DNA of 54,609 nt from Candidatus Gastranaerophilales bacterium. GTDB taxonomy: Bacteria > Cyanobacteriota > Vampirovibrionia > Gastranaerophilales > Gastranaerophilaceae. The position numbers and the translations under genes are program-made. The stretch is from the NCBI GenBank assembly GCA_944322885.1, contig CALUQH010000001.1:1-54609 (forward strand), given 5' to 3'. The stretch's first letter is position 1, and every line of letters starts with the position of its first letter. Of the stretch, positions 8,090 through 16,384 are shown piece by piece. Under the pieces are notes generated by a model that saw nothing but the letters and a program-made list of their open reading frames with translations, made no database searches and was not told the origin of the DNA.

Positions 8090-8095
8090 GATAAT
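8090..8095 (+). promoter_or_regulatory. Possible -10 box of tspO
   Basis: GATAAT ends 7 bases before the first base of the tspO start codon and no Shine-Dalgarno site is present, so the mRNA may start at the ATG itself. Weak on its own because no -35 box is visible; listed because other genes here show the same spacing. Confidence 0.3.
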
Positions 8096-8101
8096 TTGAT
8101 T

Positions 8102-8488
8102 ATGGATTTAAACTGGTATAATTCACTAAACAAACCATTACTTAATCCGCCTTCCGAAATTTTCGGGCCTGTGTGGGCGGTTATGTATACTCTCATTTTT
8201 ATTTCATTTGTTCTATTTTTAAATTCAAAAAAATCAAATAACAAAACACCGGGACTTGTTGCATTTGTAATACAACTCTTATTAAACTTCAGCTGGAGTC
8301 CGGTATTTTTCATACAACATAATTTAGCAATAAGTTTTGCAATAATTATTTTGCTAATAATATTAATAATTTTGACAATAATATTTTTCTATAAAGTATC
8401 AAAAGCAGCAGGAATAATACTTGTTCCATATCTTATTTGGACAAGCTTTGCAGCCTATTTAAACTATTCTATAATGGTGCTTAATTAA
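8102..8488 (+). CDS. TspO/MBR-family membrane protein
   Basis: The 128-residue protein has five hydrophobic segments and the family signatures WYNSLNKPLLNPPSEIFGPVW at the N-terminus and PYLIWTSFAAYLN near the C-terminus. TspO (tryptophan-rich sensory protein, homologous to the mitochondrial benzodiazepine receptor) binds tetrapyrroles and is linked to stress responses. The ATG at 8102 is preferred over an in-frame TTG at 8096. There is no ribosome site, and a GATAAT box ends 7 bases before the start. It ends one base short of the convergent AsmA-like gene with no terminator between. Confidence 0.85.
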   Translation: MDLNWYNSLNKPLLNPPSEIFGPVWAVMYTLIFISFVLFLNSKKSNNKTPGLVAFVIQLLLNFSWSPVFFIQHNLAISFAIIILLIILIILTIIFFYKVSKAAGIILVPYLIWTSFAAYLNYSIMVLN

Positions 8489-8489
8489 G

Positions 8490-11288
8490 TTACTGAATTT
8501 TCTTAAGTGACGATATGAAATTGTTATGTTGAACATCCCCGTCAACCTTTGTCAGGAATATCTGACAGTCTTTTTCTTCAGCTTCAATAGGCGGGAGCTG
8601 AGAAATTTCCGCAGCATAATAATTACTGTCATTTCTCGCACTCAAAGGAATTCTGTTTGCAAGGCTGTTAAGAGAAATATTTCTCAAAAATCCAGCAAAA
8701 CCTTTATTATTATTACTAAATTTAGTATAAATTCTCAAAGATGCATCACCTGATTCAAGTTCATAGCGTCCTACGATAAACGAACTCAACTGCGGTGCCG
8801 ATGATTTAATCATCATTTTTTCAACATTGTTATCTTTCAATTCAAGAGAACCGTTTATTTTGTCAAAATTCCCTTCCGGAATATTAACTAGATCCCCGAA
8901 AGTTGAAGGACTTATCATTGCAAGCGGATTTCTGAAAAGCGCGGCGAATTTTAAAATATATTCAACAAGCCCTACTTTTTGAATTGTTCCGTCTTTTATA
9001 TCAAACTTTATAAATCCGTTCATTTTTAAAGAATCATCCGTATTTAAGGCTATAATACCGCTAGCTTTACCTGTAATTTCCCTGGGCAGGGCTAAAAGAG
9101 TTGTTGCTATAACATCAGAATTAACATCTTTTATTCCCAAGACCAAACTGTATAAATGTTTTTTCAAATCACAGTTAATTTTAGCGGACGAATGCCCTTC
9201 TGCAATTTCGAATCTATTTGAATACATATTTAAAACACTATGCTTATCAAGAGATAATGTAGCTTTAACATCTTTAAATACAATATCCTTATATTTTCCG
9301 TTAAGTATATGCAGTACACAATTTTCAACTATAAAATTACCGATGTCAAATGTCGGAGTATTGTCATCATCATCTTTGGCTTCGCCTGATGCCGTTACAT
9401 CAAATTTTGTATCCGTAATTTCTTTTGAACTCTGGTTATTTGCTGATAACAAGAATTTTTCAATATCAACATCATCAACTGTCAAGTTAACGTCTTTTAC
9501 AACAACCGGAAACTTAATTTCATTTATAAGACTTCCTGAAAAATCATAAGAGGAACGTCTGTATTTTCCTTCTGCTGCAAGTTTTAAAAGCCCGTTTTGA
9601 GTCGACATTTCCCCATGTTTTAGATATACTCTCTGCGATGGAATTCTTACATCATCCATAGCCAAATATCCCTTTAAAGCAGGATATTTAGCAGTGTTGT
9701 TATATTCCATAATACCTGCAATTTTGCCGCCCTTAAATAATTTTTGTCCGATTAAAACATTTAAAAATTCACTCGGCAACGGGTTAGGTATTTCAAATCC
9801 TATATTTTTAACATCAGGAACAGGAGTTCCGCAGTCAATATTACCGAAAACTTTTACTACAGGTTTTGCATTTTTCTTTTGTTCTATAGAAAAAGTGTCA
9901 GGTACAATATAGTAATCTACAGATTTTATACTCAAAAGATTATCTTCAAAGTGAATATCTCCTTTAAGTCCTCTTATATATTTGTTCGGAGTCAAAGAAG
10001 CTCCGTCTATAAGAATATCCTGTCCGGCCTTCAAACCGAAGTACCAGGCAAGATCAATTTTATTATTAATAGAATTTATATCCACTCTTGTTTTTGTAGA
10101 ACCGCCCGTGAGTTCAACAGGAATACCAACCATTTTAGAAAAATAATTCTTCATAAAATCGTTTGTTACCGCAGCTTTAGCAATAACATTTGTATCCATT
10201 GTTTTCAGGTAATCTTTTACCGAACCTTCCATTTCAATTTTATTTTCACGGCGGTTATTATAATATCCGTCAAAATCTTTAAGGGTAATATCGTTTTTTG
10301 TCATAACGATTTTCCCCTTATCAAGCATTACCGGAATATTACTCAACGGAACAAGCTTGCATGATATTTTATTTAAATTAACAATACCATTCAAATCTTT
10401 CTTAGTAAGTTTTATATTGAAATTAAAACTGCCGTTTAGATCCTTAAAAAATGCTAAAGGCTGATCAAGATTATTTTCAACAATATCTGAATTAATCAAA
10501 TCCAAAACGTCTGATATATCAATGTTATCAGTAAATATTTCTAGATTATAACCTATTTTACGGCTTGCCTCAGCATTAAAAAAGATTTTAGATTTATTCA
10601 TTGAAAGATAGCAATTCTTGATATATAAAGTTTTATTCTGGGTATAAACAGCATTTCTGTCTGCAATATTAAAATGCGTATTTTTACCGTCTTTTGCAAT
10701 ATCTGCAGTTATATTAAAATGCAAATGTTTAACATCTTTCTGATTATTATCAAGTTCTAAATCATCAGCTTTTAAAGAGACATAAGTTTTGGGTTCAACT
10801 TTGTACAAGAATAAAGATTTTTTTACATACAATAGAGAATCAAACAAATCAATATTCCAATCGCTTTGCGGCTGTTCTTTCTTTTCGCTTTGAGGGGAAG
10901 CAAGTTTTGTCAAATTATTTATATCGGCAAAAATATAATCAGCACCAAGTTTTTTTATAATAATATTTTTCTTAAAAATTTCTTTAAAAGATACGGTTGT
11001 ATCAAAATTTTCAACGGCAAGCAGGCTTTCTTTATTATTAAATAACTGCATTTCATTCACTTTAAAAGAAATAACAGGAGAGAGCTCCGTCGTCAGTTTC
11101 GGATTTTTTATAACTAATTCCAAACTCGTAAATTTATTAATATTTTTTTCAACAAAGTTTATAAAAGATTTATTTGAAACTACAGCCGGCAGAACTTTCA
11201 GATAAGTTCCAAGTACTGCACCGCAAACAATTACAACAGTTCCTAATGATATGAGCGCAATTTTAACCTTTTTTGATATATTAATCAT
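8490..11288 (-). CDS. Large AsmA-family membrane-anchored protein
   Basis: A 932-residue protein with one N-terminal membrane helix (about 9-31, VKIALISLGTVVIVCGAVLG) and a very long beta-rich periplasmic part. The C-terminal 200 residues resemble the AsmA C-terminal region (GKASGIIALNTDDSLKMNG, then a KINGSLELKDNNVEKMMI segment), as in AsmA, YhdP and TamB. Proteins of this group are thought to bridge the periplasm and move phospholipids to the outer membrane. GGAGAGGG precedes the ATG at 11288; an upstream in-frame extension lacks a ribosome site. It is divergent from the WG-repeat gene. A lipid-transport role is known for the family and inferred here. Confidence 0.75.
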   Translation of the reverse strand: MINISKKVKIALISLGTVVIVCGAVLGTYLKVLPAVVSNKSFINFVEKNINKFTSLELVIKNPKLTTELSPVISFKVNEMQLFNNKESLLAVENFDTTVSFKEIFKKNIIIKKLGADYIFADINNLTKLASPQSEKKEQPQSDWNIDLFDSLLYVKKSLFLYKVEPKTYVSLKADDLELDNNQKDVKHLHFNITADIAKDGKNTHFNIADRNAVYTQNKTLYIKNCYLSMNKSKIFFNAEASRKIGYNLEIFTDNIDISDVLDLINSDIVENNLDQPLAFFKDLNGSFNFNIKLTKKDLNGIVNLNKISCKLVPLSNIPVMLDKGKIVMTKNDITLKDFDGYYNNRRENKIEMEGSVKDYLKTMDTNVIAKAAVTNDFMKNYFSKMVGIPVELTGGSTKTRVDINSINNKIDLAWYFGLKAGQDILIDGASLTPNKYIRGLKGDIHFEDNLLSIKSVDYYIVPDTFSIEQKKNAKPVVKVFGNIDCGTPVPDVKNIGFEIPNPLPSEFLNVLIGQKLFKGGKIAGIMEYNNTAKYPALKGYLAMDDVRIPSQRVYLKHGEMSTQNGLLKLAAEGKYRRSSYDFSGSLINEIKFPVVVKDVNLTVDDVDIEKFLLSANNQSSKEITDTKFDVTASGEAKDDDDNTPTFDIGNFIVENCVLHILNGKYKDIVFKDVKATLSLDKHSVLNMYSNRFEIAEGHSSAKINCDLKKHLYSLVLGIKDVNSDVIATTLLALPREITGKASGIIALNTDDSLKMNGFIKFDIKDGTIQKVGLVEYILKFAALFRNPLAMISPSTFGDLVNIPEGNFDKINGSLELKDNNVEKMMIKSSAPQLSSFIVGRYELESGDASLRIYTKFSNNNKGFAGFLRNISLNSLANRIPLSARNDSNYYAAEISQLPPIEAEEKDCQIFLTKVDGDVQHNNFISSLKKIQ

Positions 11289-11332
11289 CTTTTCCCTCTC
11301 CAAAAAAATTATAACACAAATTATCAATTTTA

Positions 11333-11341
11333 TGCTATTAT
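11333..11341 (+). promoter_or_regulatory. Extended -10 promoter of the WG-repeat gene
   Basis: TGCTATTAT fits an extended -10 (TG-n-TATAAT). It ends 7 bases before the ATG at 11348 and no Shine-Dalgarno site lies between, so the predicted transcript begins at or next to the start codon. Confidence 0.5.
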
Positions 11342-11347
11342 ACTGGT

Positions 11348-12259
11348 ATGAAGAAAATTATTACATTATTCGGGATAGCTTTAGTTTTAGGTTCAGGTGC
11401 GTTTGCACAAGAAAATCCGATGCAGCCTATTGAAGGCTCTATTGTTAAAACAAAACTAACTGTCTTTAGTGATGAAAAAAATAATTTTGGATTGAAAGAC
11501 AGTACAGGTAACGTTATTGTAGAACCTGAGTATAAAAAAATGATTAAACTCGGGGATTCCTGGATAATACAAAGGAAATCCAAATACGGGCTGATGGACA
11601 GTACAGGCAAAATCATTATTGAGCCCAAGTACAGACATGTTGACAGAATTTTAGGGAAATATGTAAAACTCGGCAACGATAATGACTTTGGAGTTTATGA
11701 TGAAAAAGGTGAAATTGTAATACCGCCGGAATACACATCGGTTAATATATTATTTGGCGGCATGTTCCTTACTAAAAAGAATTATAAATATGGTGTTTCT
11801 GATAAAAACGGAAGAGTAATACTGGAAAATAAATTTGACGATATATATATGCCTAAACCGAATATAATGAGAATACAATATAACGGTCAGTGGTACGAAG
11901 TTGAACAAATTGCAGGAGGTGAATTTGTTCCGCCCGAAGATATTCAGAATATCAAAAATGACGGGAACTTTAAAGTCACTGCATTCGTTAAAGATCCGGT
12001 TGCAGCATCAGGCTATTCTGCAGTTACTTTTACCGATTACTTCCTGAAAGTATTTTCTTCAATTTCACCAGCCCATGAAGAAACTATTGATGATTTGATG
12101 CTGTCGCAAGGTGCAGATACCGTTAATATATTTATAAAATTCACCTGGCTGCCAAAATATCCGTTTACGTTTGCAAAAAATTATTATCATACATTAAGAA
12201 CACCTAATAACGGGCCTCTTGCAGATGTAAAAACAGAACTTATTCAAAAAATGCAGTAA
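11348..12259 (+). CDS. Exported WG-repeat protein
   Basis: The 303-residue protein starts with a signal peptide (MKKIITLFGIALVLGSGAFA, cleavage after AFA). Residues about 35-170 hold at least three WG-type repeats of roughly 30 residues with the pattern G-L-x-D-S-x-G-x-I-I-x-E-P-x-Y (GLMDSTGKIIIEPKY, GVYDEKGEIVIPPEY). WG repeats form a small beta-structure seen in many exported bacterial proteins of unclear function. The C-terminal 110 residues are unassigned. There is no ribosome site; an extended -10 box ends just before the ATG. Its stop abuts the smtB stop on the other strand without a single spare base. Confidence 0.75.
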   Translation: MKKIITLFGIALVLGSGAFAQENPMQPIEGSIVKTKLTVFSDEKNNFGLKDSTGNVIVEPEYKKMIKLGDSWIIQRKSKYGLMDSTGKIIIEPKYRHVDRILGKYVKLGNDNDFGVYDEKGEIVIPPEYTSVNILFGGMFLTKKNYKYGVSDKNGRVILENKFDDIYMPKPNIMRIQYNGQWYEVEQIAGGEFVPPEDIQNIKNDGNFKVTAFVKDPVAASGYSAVTFTDYFLKVFSSISPAHEETIDDLMLSQGADTVNIFIKFTWLPKYPFTFAKNYYHTLRTPNNGPLADVKTELIQKMQ

Positions 12260-12610
12260 TTACTCGGTTGTATGCTCCAACGCTTTTTCAAGAATAAGTT
12301 TAACATGATGGTCATCAAGTGAATAGTAAACATTTTTACCGCGCTTTGAAGACTTTACAAGCTTTGCTGTACGTAAAATTTTCAACTGATGAGAAACTGC
12401 AGACTTTGTCATATCCAAAAGAACCGCAAGATCATTCACGCACATCTCGGCCTCTTCCAAAGCCCATAATAGTCGTATGCGGGTATTATCTCCCATAACC
12501 TTGAAAAAATCTGACAATTCATATAATATAGTACTTTCAGGCATATCAGGCCTGATTTTGTCAACAAGTTCGGGATTTATAGCGTCGCAATCAGCACGTT
12601 TTATTTCCAT
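12260..12610 (-). CDS. smtB: ArsR/SmtB-family zinc-responsive repressor
   Basis: The 116-residue winged-helix protein has the recognition helix MTKSAVSHQLKILRTAKLV and the C-terminal alpha-5 metal site intact: Asp100, His102, His113 and Glu116 match the D-x-H-x10-H-x-x-E spacing of SmtB/CzrA, which bind Zn(II) (or Co) across the dimer and then release DNA. The alpha-3 site of CadC-type lead/cadmium sensors is incomplete (EMCVNDL has one Cys; CadC has Cys-x-Cys), and Cys8 stands in the N-terminal arm. It is divergent from the metal ATPase gene. A perfect-consensus promoter ends 7 bases before this ATG and no ribosome site exists, so the mRNA is probably leaderless. The symbol reflects type, not proven orthology. 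Confidence 0.88.
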   Translation of the reverse strand: MEIKRADCDAINPELVDKIRPDMPESTILYELSDFFKVMGDNTRIRLLWALEEAEMCVNDLAVLLDMTKSAVSHQLKILRTAKLVKSSKRGKNVYYSLDDHHVKLILEKALEHTTE

Positions 12611-12616
12611 ATAATT

Positions 12617-12646
12617 ATTATAGTTTAACAATTGTTCAATTGTCAA
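12617..12646 (-). promoter_or_regulatory. smtB promoter (TTGACA-18-TATAAT)
   Basis: On the minus strand TTGACA lies at 12646-12641 and TATAAT at 12622-12617, separated by 18 bases. The -10 box ends 7 bases before the smtB ATG at 12610, placing the predicted first transcribed base on the A of ATG. Confidence 0.75.
12624..12639. promoter_or_regulatory. SmtB-type operator O3, inside smtB promoter spacer
   Basis: TTTAACA-AT-TGTTCAA is a 7-2-7 palindrome with one mismatch, similar in layout to O1 and O2. It fills the spacer of the smtB promoter, so binding would block it: autoregulation. Confidence 0.55.
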
Positions 12647-12674
12647 ATTTTTGTAACAAAATATTTTTATAGAC

Positions 12675-12704
12675 TTGACAATTGAATAGTTATTCAATTA
12701 TAAT
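12675..12704 (+). promoter_or_regulatory. zntA promoter (TTGACA-18-TATAAT)
   Basis: Perfect -35 TTGACA at 12675-12680 and -10 TATAAT at 12699-12704 with an 18-base spacer. Operator O1 fills the spacer exactly. Predicted transcript start near 12711, about 40 bases ahead of the ATPase ATG. Confidence 0.8.
12681..12698. promoter_or_regulatory. SmtB-type operator O1, inside zntA promoter spacer
   Basis: ATTGAATA-GT-TATTCAAT is a perfect 8-2-8 palindrome. It resembles known ArsR/SmtB operators (TGAATA-n2-TATTCA type) and occupies the whole spacer between -35 and -10 of the ATPase promoter. Confidence 0.8.
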
Positions 12705-12717
12705 ACTAATAGAACAG

Positions 12718-12733
12718 TTGAATATTTATTCAA
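12718..12733. promoter_or_regulatory. SmtB-type operator O2, in the zntA leader
   Basis: TTGAATA-TT-TATTCAA is a perfect 7-2-7 palindrome just downstream of the predicted transcript start. Its centre is 36 bases from the centre of O1 and its half-sites are the same as those of O1, so cooperative repression is plausible. Confidence 0.75.
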
Positions 12734-12751
12734 TTATTTTGGAGGCCAATT

Positions 12752-14623
12752 ATGTGCAAACATCACCACCATCATGAAGAAAACAAAAATTCTGAAAAAG
12801 TTAAATTAACAAGAATTATAATTGCCGCTGTTATTTTAATTTTTGCTGCAACACTTCAATCTGATTGCATTTTGAAACTTGTTTTATTCATCGGTGCCTA
12901 TCTGACAGCAGGTTGGGATGTAATATTTACAGCCTTTAAAAATATTTCTAAAGGAGAAGTATTTGACGAAAACTTTTTAATGACTATTGCGACAGCAGGA
13001 GCCTTAGCAATTGCTGAATATCCGGAAGCTGTTATGGTAATGCTTTTATATCAAATCGGTGAATTTTTACAGGACAAAGCCGTTGCAAAATCTAAAAAAT
13101 CAATTACTGATTTAATGGATATCAGACCGGACTACGCAAATGTAGAAGAAAACGGACATCTTGTACAAAGACACCCTGAAGATATTGAAATAGGAACTGT
13201 TATTACAGTTAAAACAGGTGAAAAAATTCCACTTGACGGAGAAGTAGTTGAAGGGAATGCAGCTGTCGACACGTCAGCATTAACAGGAGAATCTGTTCCG
13301 AGAACTTTAAGCATTGGGGATAAAGCCGTAAGCGGATGTATTAATACTAACGGACTTTTAAAAATAAAAGTAGAAAAAGTATTTAAAGAGTCAACTGTTT
13401 CTAAAATACTTGAACTTGTTGAACATGCAAGTTCCAAAAAGGCAAAAGCCGAAAAATTTATTACAAAATTTGCAAGAATTTATACTCCGGCAGTAGTTGC
13501 AGGAGCAGTATTATTAGCAATTTTACCGCCGTTATTTATTGAAAATGCACAATTTATAGTTTGGTTTCAAAGAGCTTTGACTTTTCTTGTAATCTCATGT
13601 CCATGCGCGCTTGTAATCTCTGTTCCTCTCGGATTTTTCGGAGGAATCGGCGGAGCATCCAAAGACGGTATCTTAATTAAAGGAAGCAATTATATAGAAG
13701 CGCTTTCAAATACTAAAACAATTGCTTTTGACAAAACAGGAACTCTTACCAAAGGGACATTTAAAGTTACAGAAATCCATCCTTATGCAGGCGATGAAGA
13801 AGAACTTTTGAAATACACGGCTTATGCTGAGAATTATTCAAATCACCCTATAGCTTTATCAATCAAAAATGCTTACAACAAGGAAATCGATACAACCCTT
13901 ATCAAATATGTAACAGAAGTTGCAGGACAGGGAGTAAAGGCAGTTGTTTACGGAGAAGAAATCTTGAGCGGCAACAAAAAGTTAATGCAGACAAATAATA
14001 TTGAAATTCCTGATATTGACGTTGCAGGAACTGTAATTTATATAGCAAAAGATAAAGAATTTTACGGATACATTGTAATTTCTGATGAATTAAAATCTGA
14101 TTCTGTCAAAACTATTTCAACTTTGAATAAATTAGGGATTAAAACTGTAATGCTTACAGGCGACAACCAAAAAACCTCAGAAAAAGCAGCAAAAGGCCTC
14201 GGGATGTCAGATTTTTATCCGGAACTTTTCCCTGAGCAAAAAGTTGAAAAAGTTGAAGAATTAATAAAAAATAAACAGATTAAAACTAGTGTTATGTTTG
14301 TCGGGGATGGGATTAACGATGCTCCTGTTTTAACAAGAGCTGACATAGGAGTTGCAATGGGAGCACTCGGGTCCGACGCCGCTATTGAAGCCGCTGATGT
14401 TGTAATTATGGACGACCAACCATCAAAAATTATGGATGCGATAAGAATATCTAAAAAGACAATGGCAATAGTAAAACAAAACATCATATTTGCACTTGGA
14501 ATTAAAGCTTTATTTCTTATCGGCGGAGCATTCGGAGTCGTTACAATGTGGGGCGCCGTCTTTGCAGATGCCGGCGTCGCCCTCATTGCAGTTTTAAATT
14601 CTTTAAGAACACTGAAAAATTAA
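12752..14623 (+). CDS. zntA: Zn/Cd/Pb-exporting P1B-type ATPase
   Basis: The 623-residue ATPase pumps heavy metal ions out of the cytoplasm. It has the membrane metal-binding Cys283-Pro284-Cys285 in ISCPCALVISVPLGFFGG, the phosphorylated Asp327 in DKTGTLT, the TGES loop (ALTGESVP), the NHP-type HP motif (SNHPIA), GDGINDAPVL, and DAGVALIAVLNSLR in the last helix, whose Asp marks the zinc-type P1B-2 subgroup. There is no N-terminal Cys-x-x-Cys domain; instead the protein begins MCKHHHHHEE, a His-rich metal-binding tail. GGAGG lies 6 bases before the ATG. It is regulated by the divergent SmtB-type repressor through O1 and O2. Its last 4 bases overlap the convergent flavodoxin gene. Confidence 0.93.
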   Translation: MCKHHHHHEENKNSEKVKLTRIIIAAVILIFAATLQSDCILKLVLFIGAYLTAGWDVIFTAFKNISKGEVFDENFLMTIATAGALAIAEYPEAVMVMLLYQIGEFLQDKAVAKSKKSITDLMDIRPDYANVEENGHLVQRHPEDIEIGTVITVKTGEKIPLDGEVVEGNAAVDTSALTGESVPRTLSIGDKAVSGCINTNGLLKIKVEKVFKESTVSKILELVEHASSKKAKAEKFITKFARIYTPAVVAGAVLLAILPPLFIENAQFIVWFQRALTFLVISCPCALVISVPLGFFGGIGGASKDGILIKGSNYIEALSNTKTIAFDKTGTLTKGTFKVTEIHPYAGDEEELLKYTAYAENYSNHPIALSIKNAYNKEIDTTLIKYVTEVAGQGVKAVVYGEEILSGNKKLMQTNNIEIPDIDVAGTVIYIAKDKEFYGYIVISDELKSDSVKTISTLNKLGIKTVMLTGDNQKTSEKAAKGLGMSDFYPELFPEQKVEKVEELIKNKQIKTSVMFVGDGINDAPVLTRADIGVAMGALGSDAAIEAADVVIMDDQPSKIMDAIRISKKTMAIVKQNIIFALGIKALFLIGGAFGVVTMWGAVFADAGVALIAVLNSLRTLKN

Positions 14624-15252
14624 CGGATAAAATTTGTCATAACTTTATCTTCATTTTGAGGAGGTACAATCCCTTGCTGTTTACCTGCCTCAATACATTT
14701 CAAAATCCATGACATATTATCGCCCAATACTCTCATAATCTGTAAGCCTTCAATATCCTGTTTAACATCATCCGGAGTATTCTGCGCACCGTGAACCATC
14801 GGCCAGTAATTTGAAGAAACTACAGGCATTTGATTTATTGTAAAGTGTTTTGTTATTGCATCCAAGGAAGCGGTTGTACCTGCACGTCTTGCAGAAACAA
14901 TTGCAGCCGCAGGTTTAAATGTAAATGCTGCGCCGCCTGCGTAAAATACCCTATCCATAAAAGATAAAAGTCTGCCGCTCGGATGAGCATAATAAACAGG
15001 TGAGCCAAATATAAACCCGTCAGCTCCCTTTGCTTTTTCTATCACTTCGTTTACAATATCGTCTTTAAAAACGCACTTTCCGCCAATTTTTCGACATGCT
15101 CCGCAGCCTATACAATCACGTATTGCATTTTTCCCAACCTGAATAATTTCTGTTTCAATACCGTTTTTTTCAAGAGCCGAAGCTGCCTCTTTTAATGCGG
15201 TATAAGTACACCCGTGTTCATTAGAACTGCCGTTAAATAATAAAACCTTCAT
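14620..15252 (-). CDS. Flavodoxin-family NAD(P)H-dependent oxidoreductase
   Basis: The 210-residue flavoprotein has the FMN phosphate loop NGSSNEHGCTYTAL at residues 7-20, the cysteine cluster CIGCGACRKIGGKC near residues 47-60, and SPVYYAHPSGRLLSFMDRVFY. It belongs to the same broad family as the protein at 2008-2547 but is longer by about 30 residues. The start at 15252 is chosen for the AAGAAGG upstream; the longer frame begins inside that ribosome site. It is divergent from galM. The physiological electron acceptor is unknown. Confidence 0.87.
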   Translation of the reverse strand: MKVLLFNGSSNEHGCTYTALKEAASALEKNGIETEIIQVGKNAIRDCIGCGACRKIGGKCVFKDDIVNEVIEKAKGADGFIFGSPVYYAHPSGRLLSFMDRVFYAGGAAFTFKPAAAIVSARRAGTTASLDAITKHFTINQMPVVSSNYWPMVHGAQNTPDDVKQDIEGLQIMRVLGDNMSWILKCIEAGKQQGIVPPQNEDKVMTNFIR

Positions 15253-15298
15253 AAAAACACCTTCTTTCAAAAAATTAGACTTTTGGTTTCAATTCTTA

Positions 15299-15307
15299 TG
15301 TTATCAT
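15299..15307 (+). promoter_or_regulatory. Extended -10 promoter of galM
   Basis: TGTTATCAT (TG-n plus TATCAT) ends 7 bases before the galM ATG at 15314. No Shine-Dalgarno site is present. Predicted leaderless transcript. Confidence 0.5.
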
Positions 15308-15313
15308 AAAATT

Positions 15314-16291
15314 ATGATTTTAAAGAACGAATTTTTGGAAGTAGAGATTACGGAATACGGAGCTTCAATAGTATCAATAAAAATTCCCGATAAAACAGGA
15401 AAAAAAGTAGATGTTGTTCTGGGGTATGATGATTTAACCAGTTATCAAAAACAAGATAAGTATATAGGAGCAAATATAGGCAGGTGCTGTAACAGAATTG
15501 CAGATGGTCTTATAAAAATCAACGGTAAACAATACAAACTAAACTGCAATGAAGGGAATAACCATCTTAACGGGGGGACACGCGGATTTGATAAAAAATT
15601 CTGGCAGGGTACAAAGGGAGATAATACCGTGAGTTTTCGTTACCTATCAAAAGACGGAGAAGAAAATTATCCGGGTAACTTAAATGTTAATATTAATTAT
15701 TCTCTAAAAAAGAACTCTCTTGTTATTCACTATCAAGCTGTCTCAGATAAAGATACAGTGTGCAATTTAACAAACAATACTTACTTTAATCTCAACGGAC
15801 AGGGGGATATTCTTGATCAGGAAATGCAAATTTTTGCAGACTATTTTACGGAAAATAATCAGGAAATCATACCAACCGGCAAAATAATTTCCGTTGAAAA
15901 TACTCCAATGGATTTCAGAAAGCCAAAAAAAATAAAAGATAACATAAATTCCCAATATTATCAGATAAAATATGCAGACGGATTTGATAATAATTGGATA
16001 GTTAAAAACTTTAACGGAAGGATAAAAAAGGCAGCACGTGTATTTTCAAGAAAAACAGGAATAGAACTGACAGTCCAGACAAATCTTCCCGTTATACAAT
16101 TTTACAGCGGGAACCATTTAAACGGAGCACCAAATGGTAAGAAAAACAGCCCGATAAAAAATCATTCGGGTTTTTGCCTTGAATGCCAATATTTTCCCAA
16201 TGCTTTTGCAAACAAAAATTTTAAACCGCCGATTTTACATGCCGGTGAAGTGTACGATAAAACTATCAAATATAAATTTAAAATAATATAA
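15314..16291 (+). CDS. galM: Aldose 1-epimerase (mutarotase)
   Basis: The 325-residue protein interconverts alpha and beta anomers of galactose or glucose, the first step of galactose use. Signatures: NIGRCCNRIADG (Asn/Arg of the sugar site), NNHLNGGTRGFDKKFW, the catalytic His region NLTNNTYFNLNGQGD, and LECQYFPNAFANKNF near the end, where the Glu acts as base. Length fits the family (about 320-350). No signal peptide. The usual His in the NLTNH-type motif reads Asn (LTNNTYFNL), a substitution worth noting because that His is a catalytic acid in characterised GalM; another His may serve, or activity may be altered. No other Leloir gene is nearby. Confidence 0.85.
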   Translation: MILKNEFLEVEITEYGASIVSIKIPDKTGKKVDVVLGYDDLTSYQKQDKYIGANIGRCCNRIADGLIKINGKQYKLNCNEGNNHLNGGTRGFDKKFWQGTKGDNTVSFRYLSKDGEENYPGNLNVNINYSLKKNSLVIHYQAVSDKDTVCNLTNNTYFNLNGQGDILDQEMQIFADYFTENNQEIIPTGKIISVENTPMDFRKPKKIKDNINSQYYQIKYADGFDNNWIVKNFNGRIKKAARVFSRKTGIELTVQTNLPVIQFYSGNHLNGAPNGKKNSPIKNHSGFCLECQYFPNAFANKNFKPPILHAGEVYDKTIKYKFKII

Positions 16292-16294
16292 AAA

Positions 16295-16327
16295 GGACAA
16301 GATGCCTTAAAAAAGTCATCTGTGTCC
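16295..16327 (-). terminator. Probable terminator of the radical SAM gene
   Basis: GGACAAGATG at 16295-16304 pairs with CATCTGTGTCC at 16317-16327 with one bulged base. Read on the minus strand it is followed by TTTTT, so it best fits the end of the radical SAM transcript. Confidence 0.55.
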
Positions 16328-16384
16328 CTAATTTTTAGGAAAAGCCGGCAAAAGATTTATTATTTATTTTGGTCAAGAAGCAAT

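Noticed and set aside
8053-8313. An 86-codon minus-strand frame over tspO
   Set aside because: tspO has clear family motifs on the other strand; this frame has none.
9879-10364. A 161-codon plus-strand open frame inside the AsmA-like gene
   Set aside because: It lies antisense to a long protein with clear family features, has Ile/Phe/Arg-rich composition typical of a complementary-strand shadow, and no ribosome site.
14215-14586. A 123-codon minus-strand frame inside the zinc ATPase gene
   Set aside because: It is antisense to the most conserved P-type ATPase motifs, so it is a shadow.
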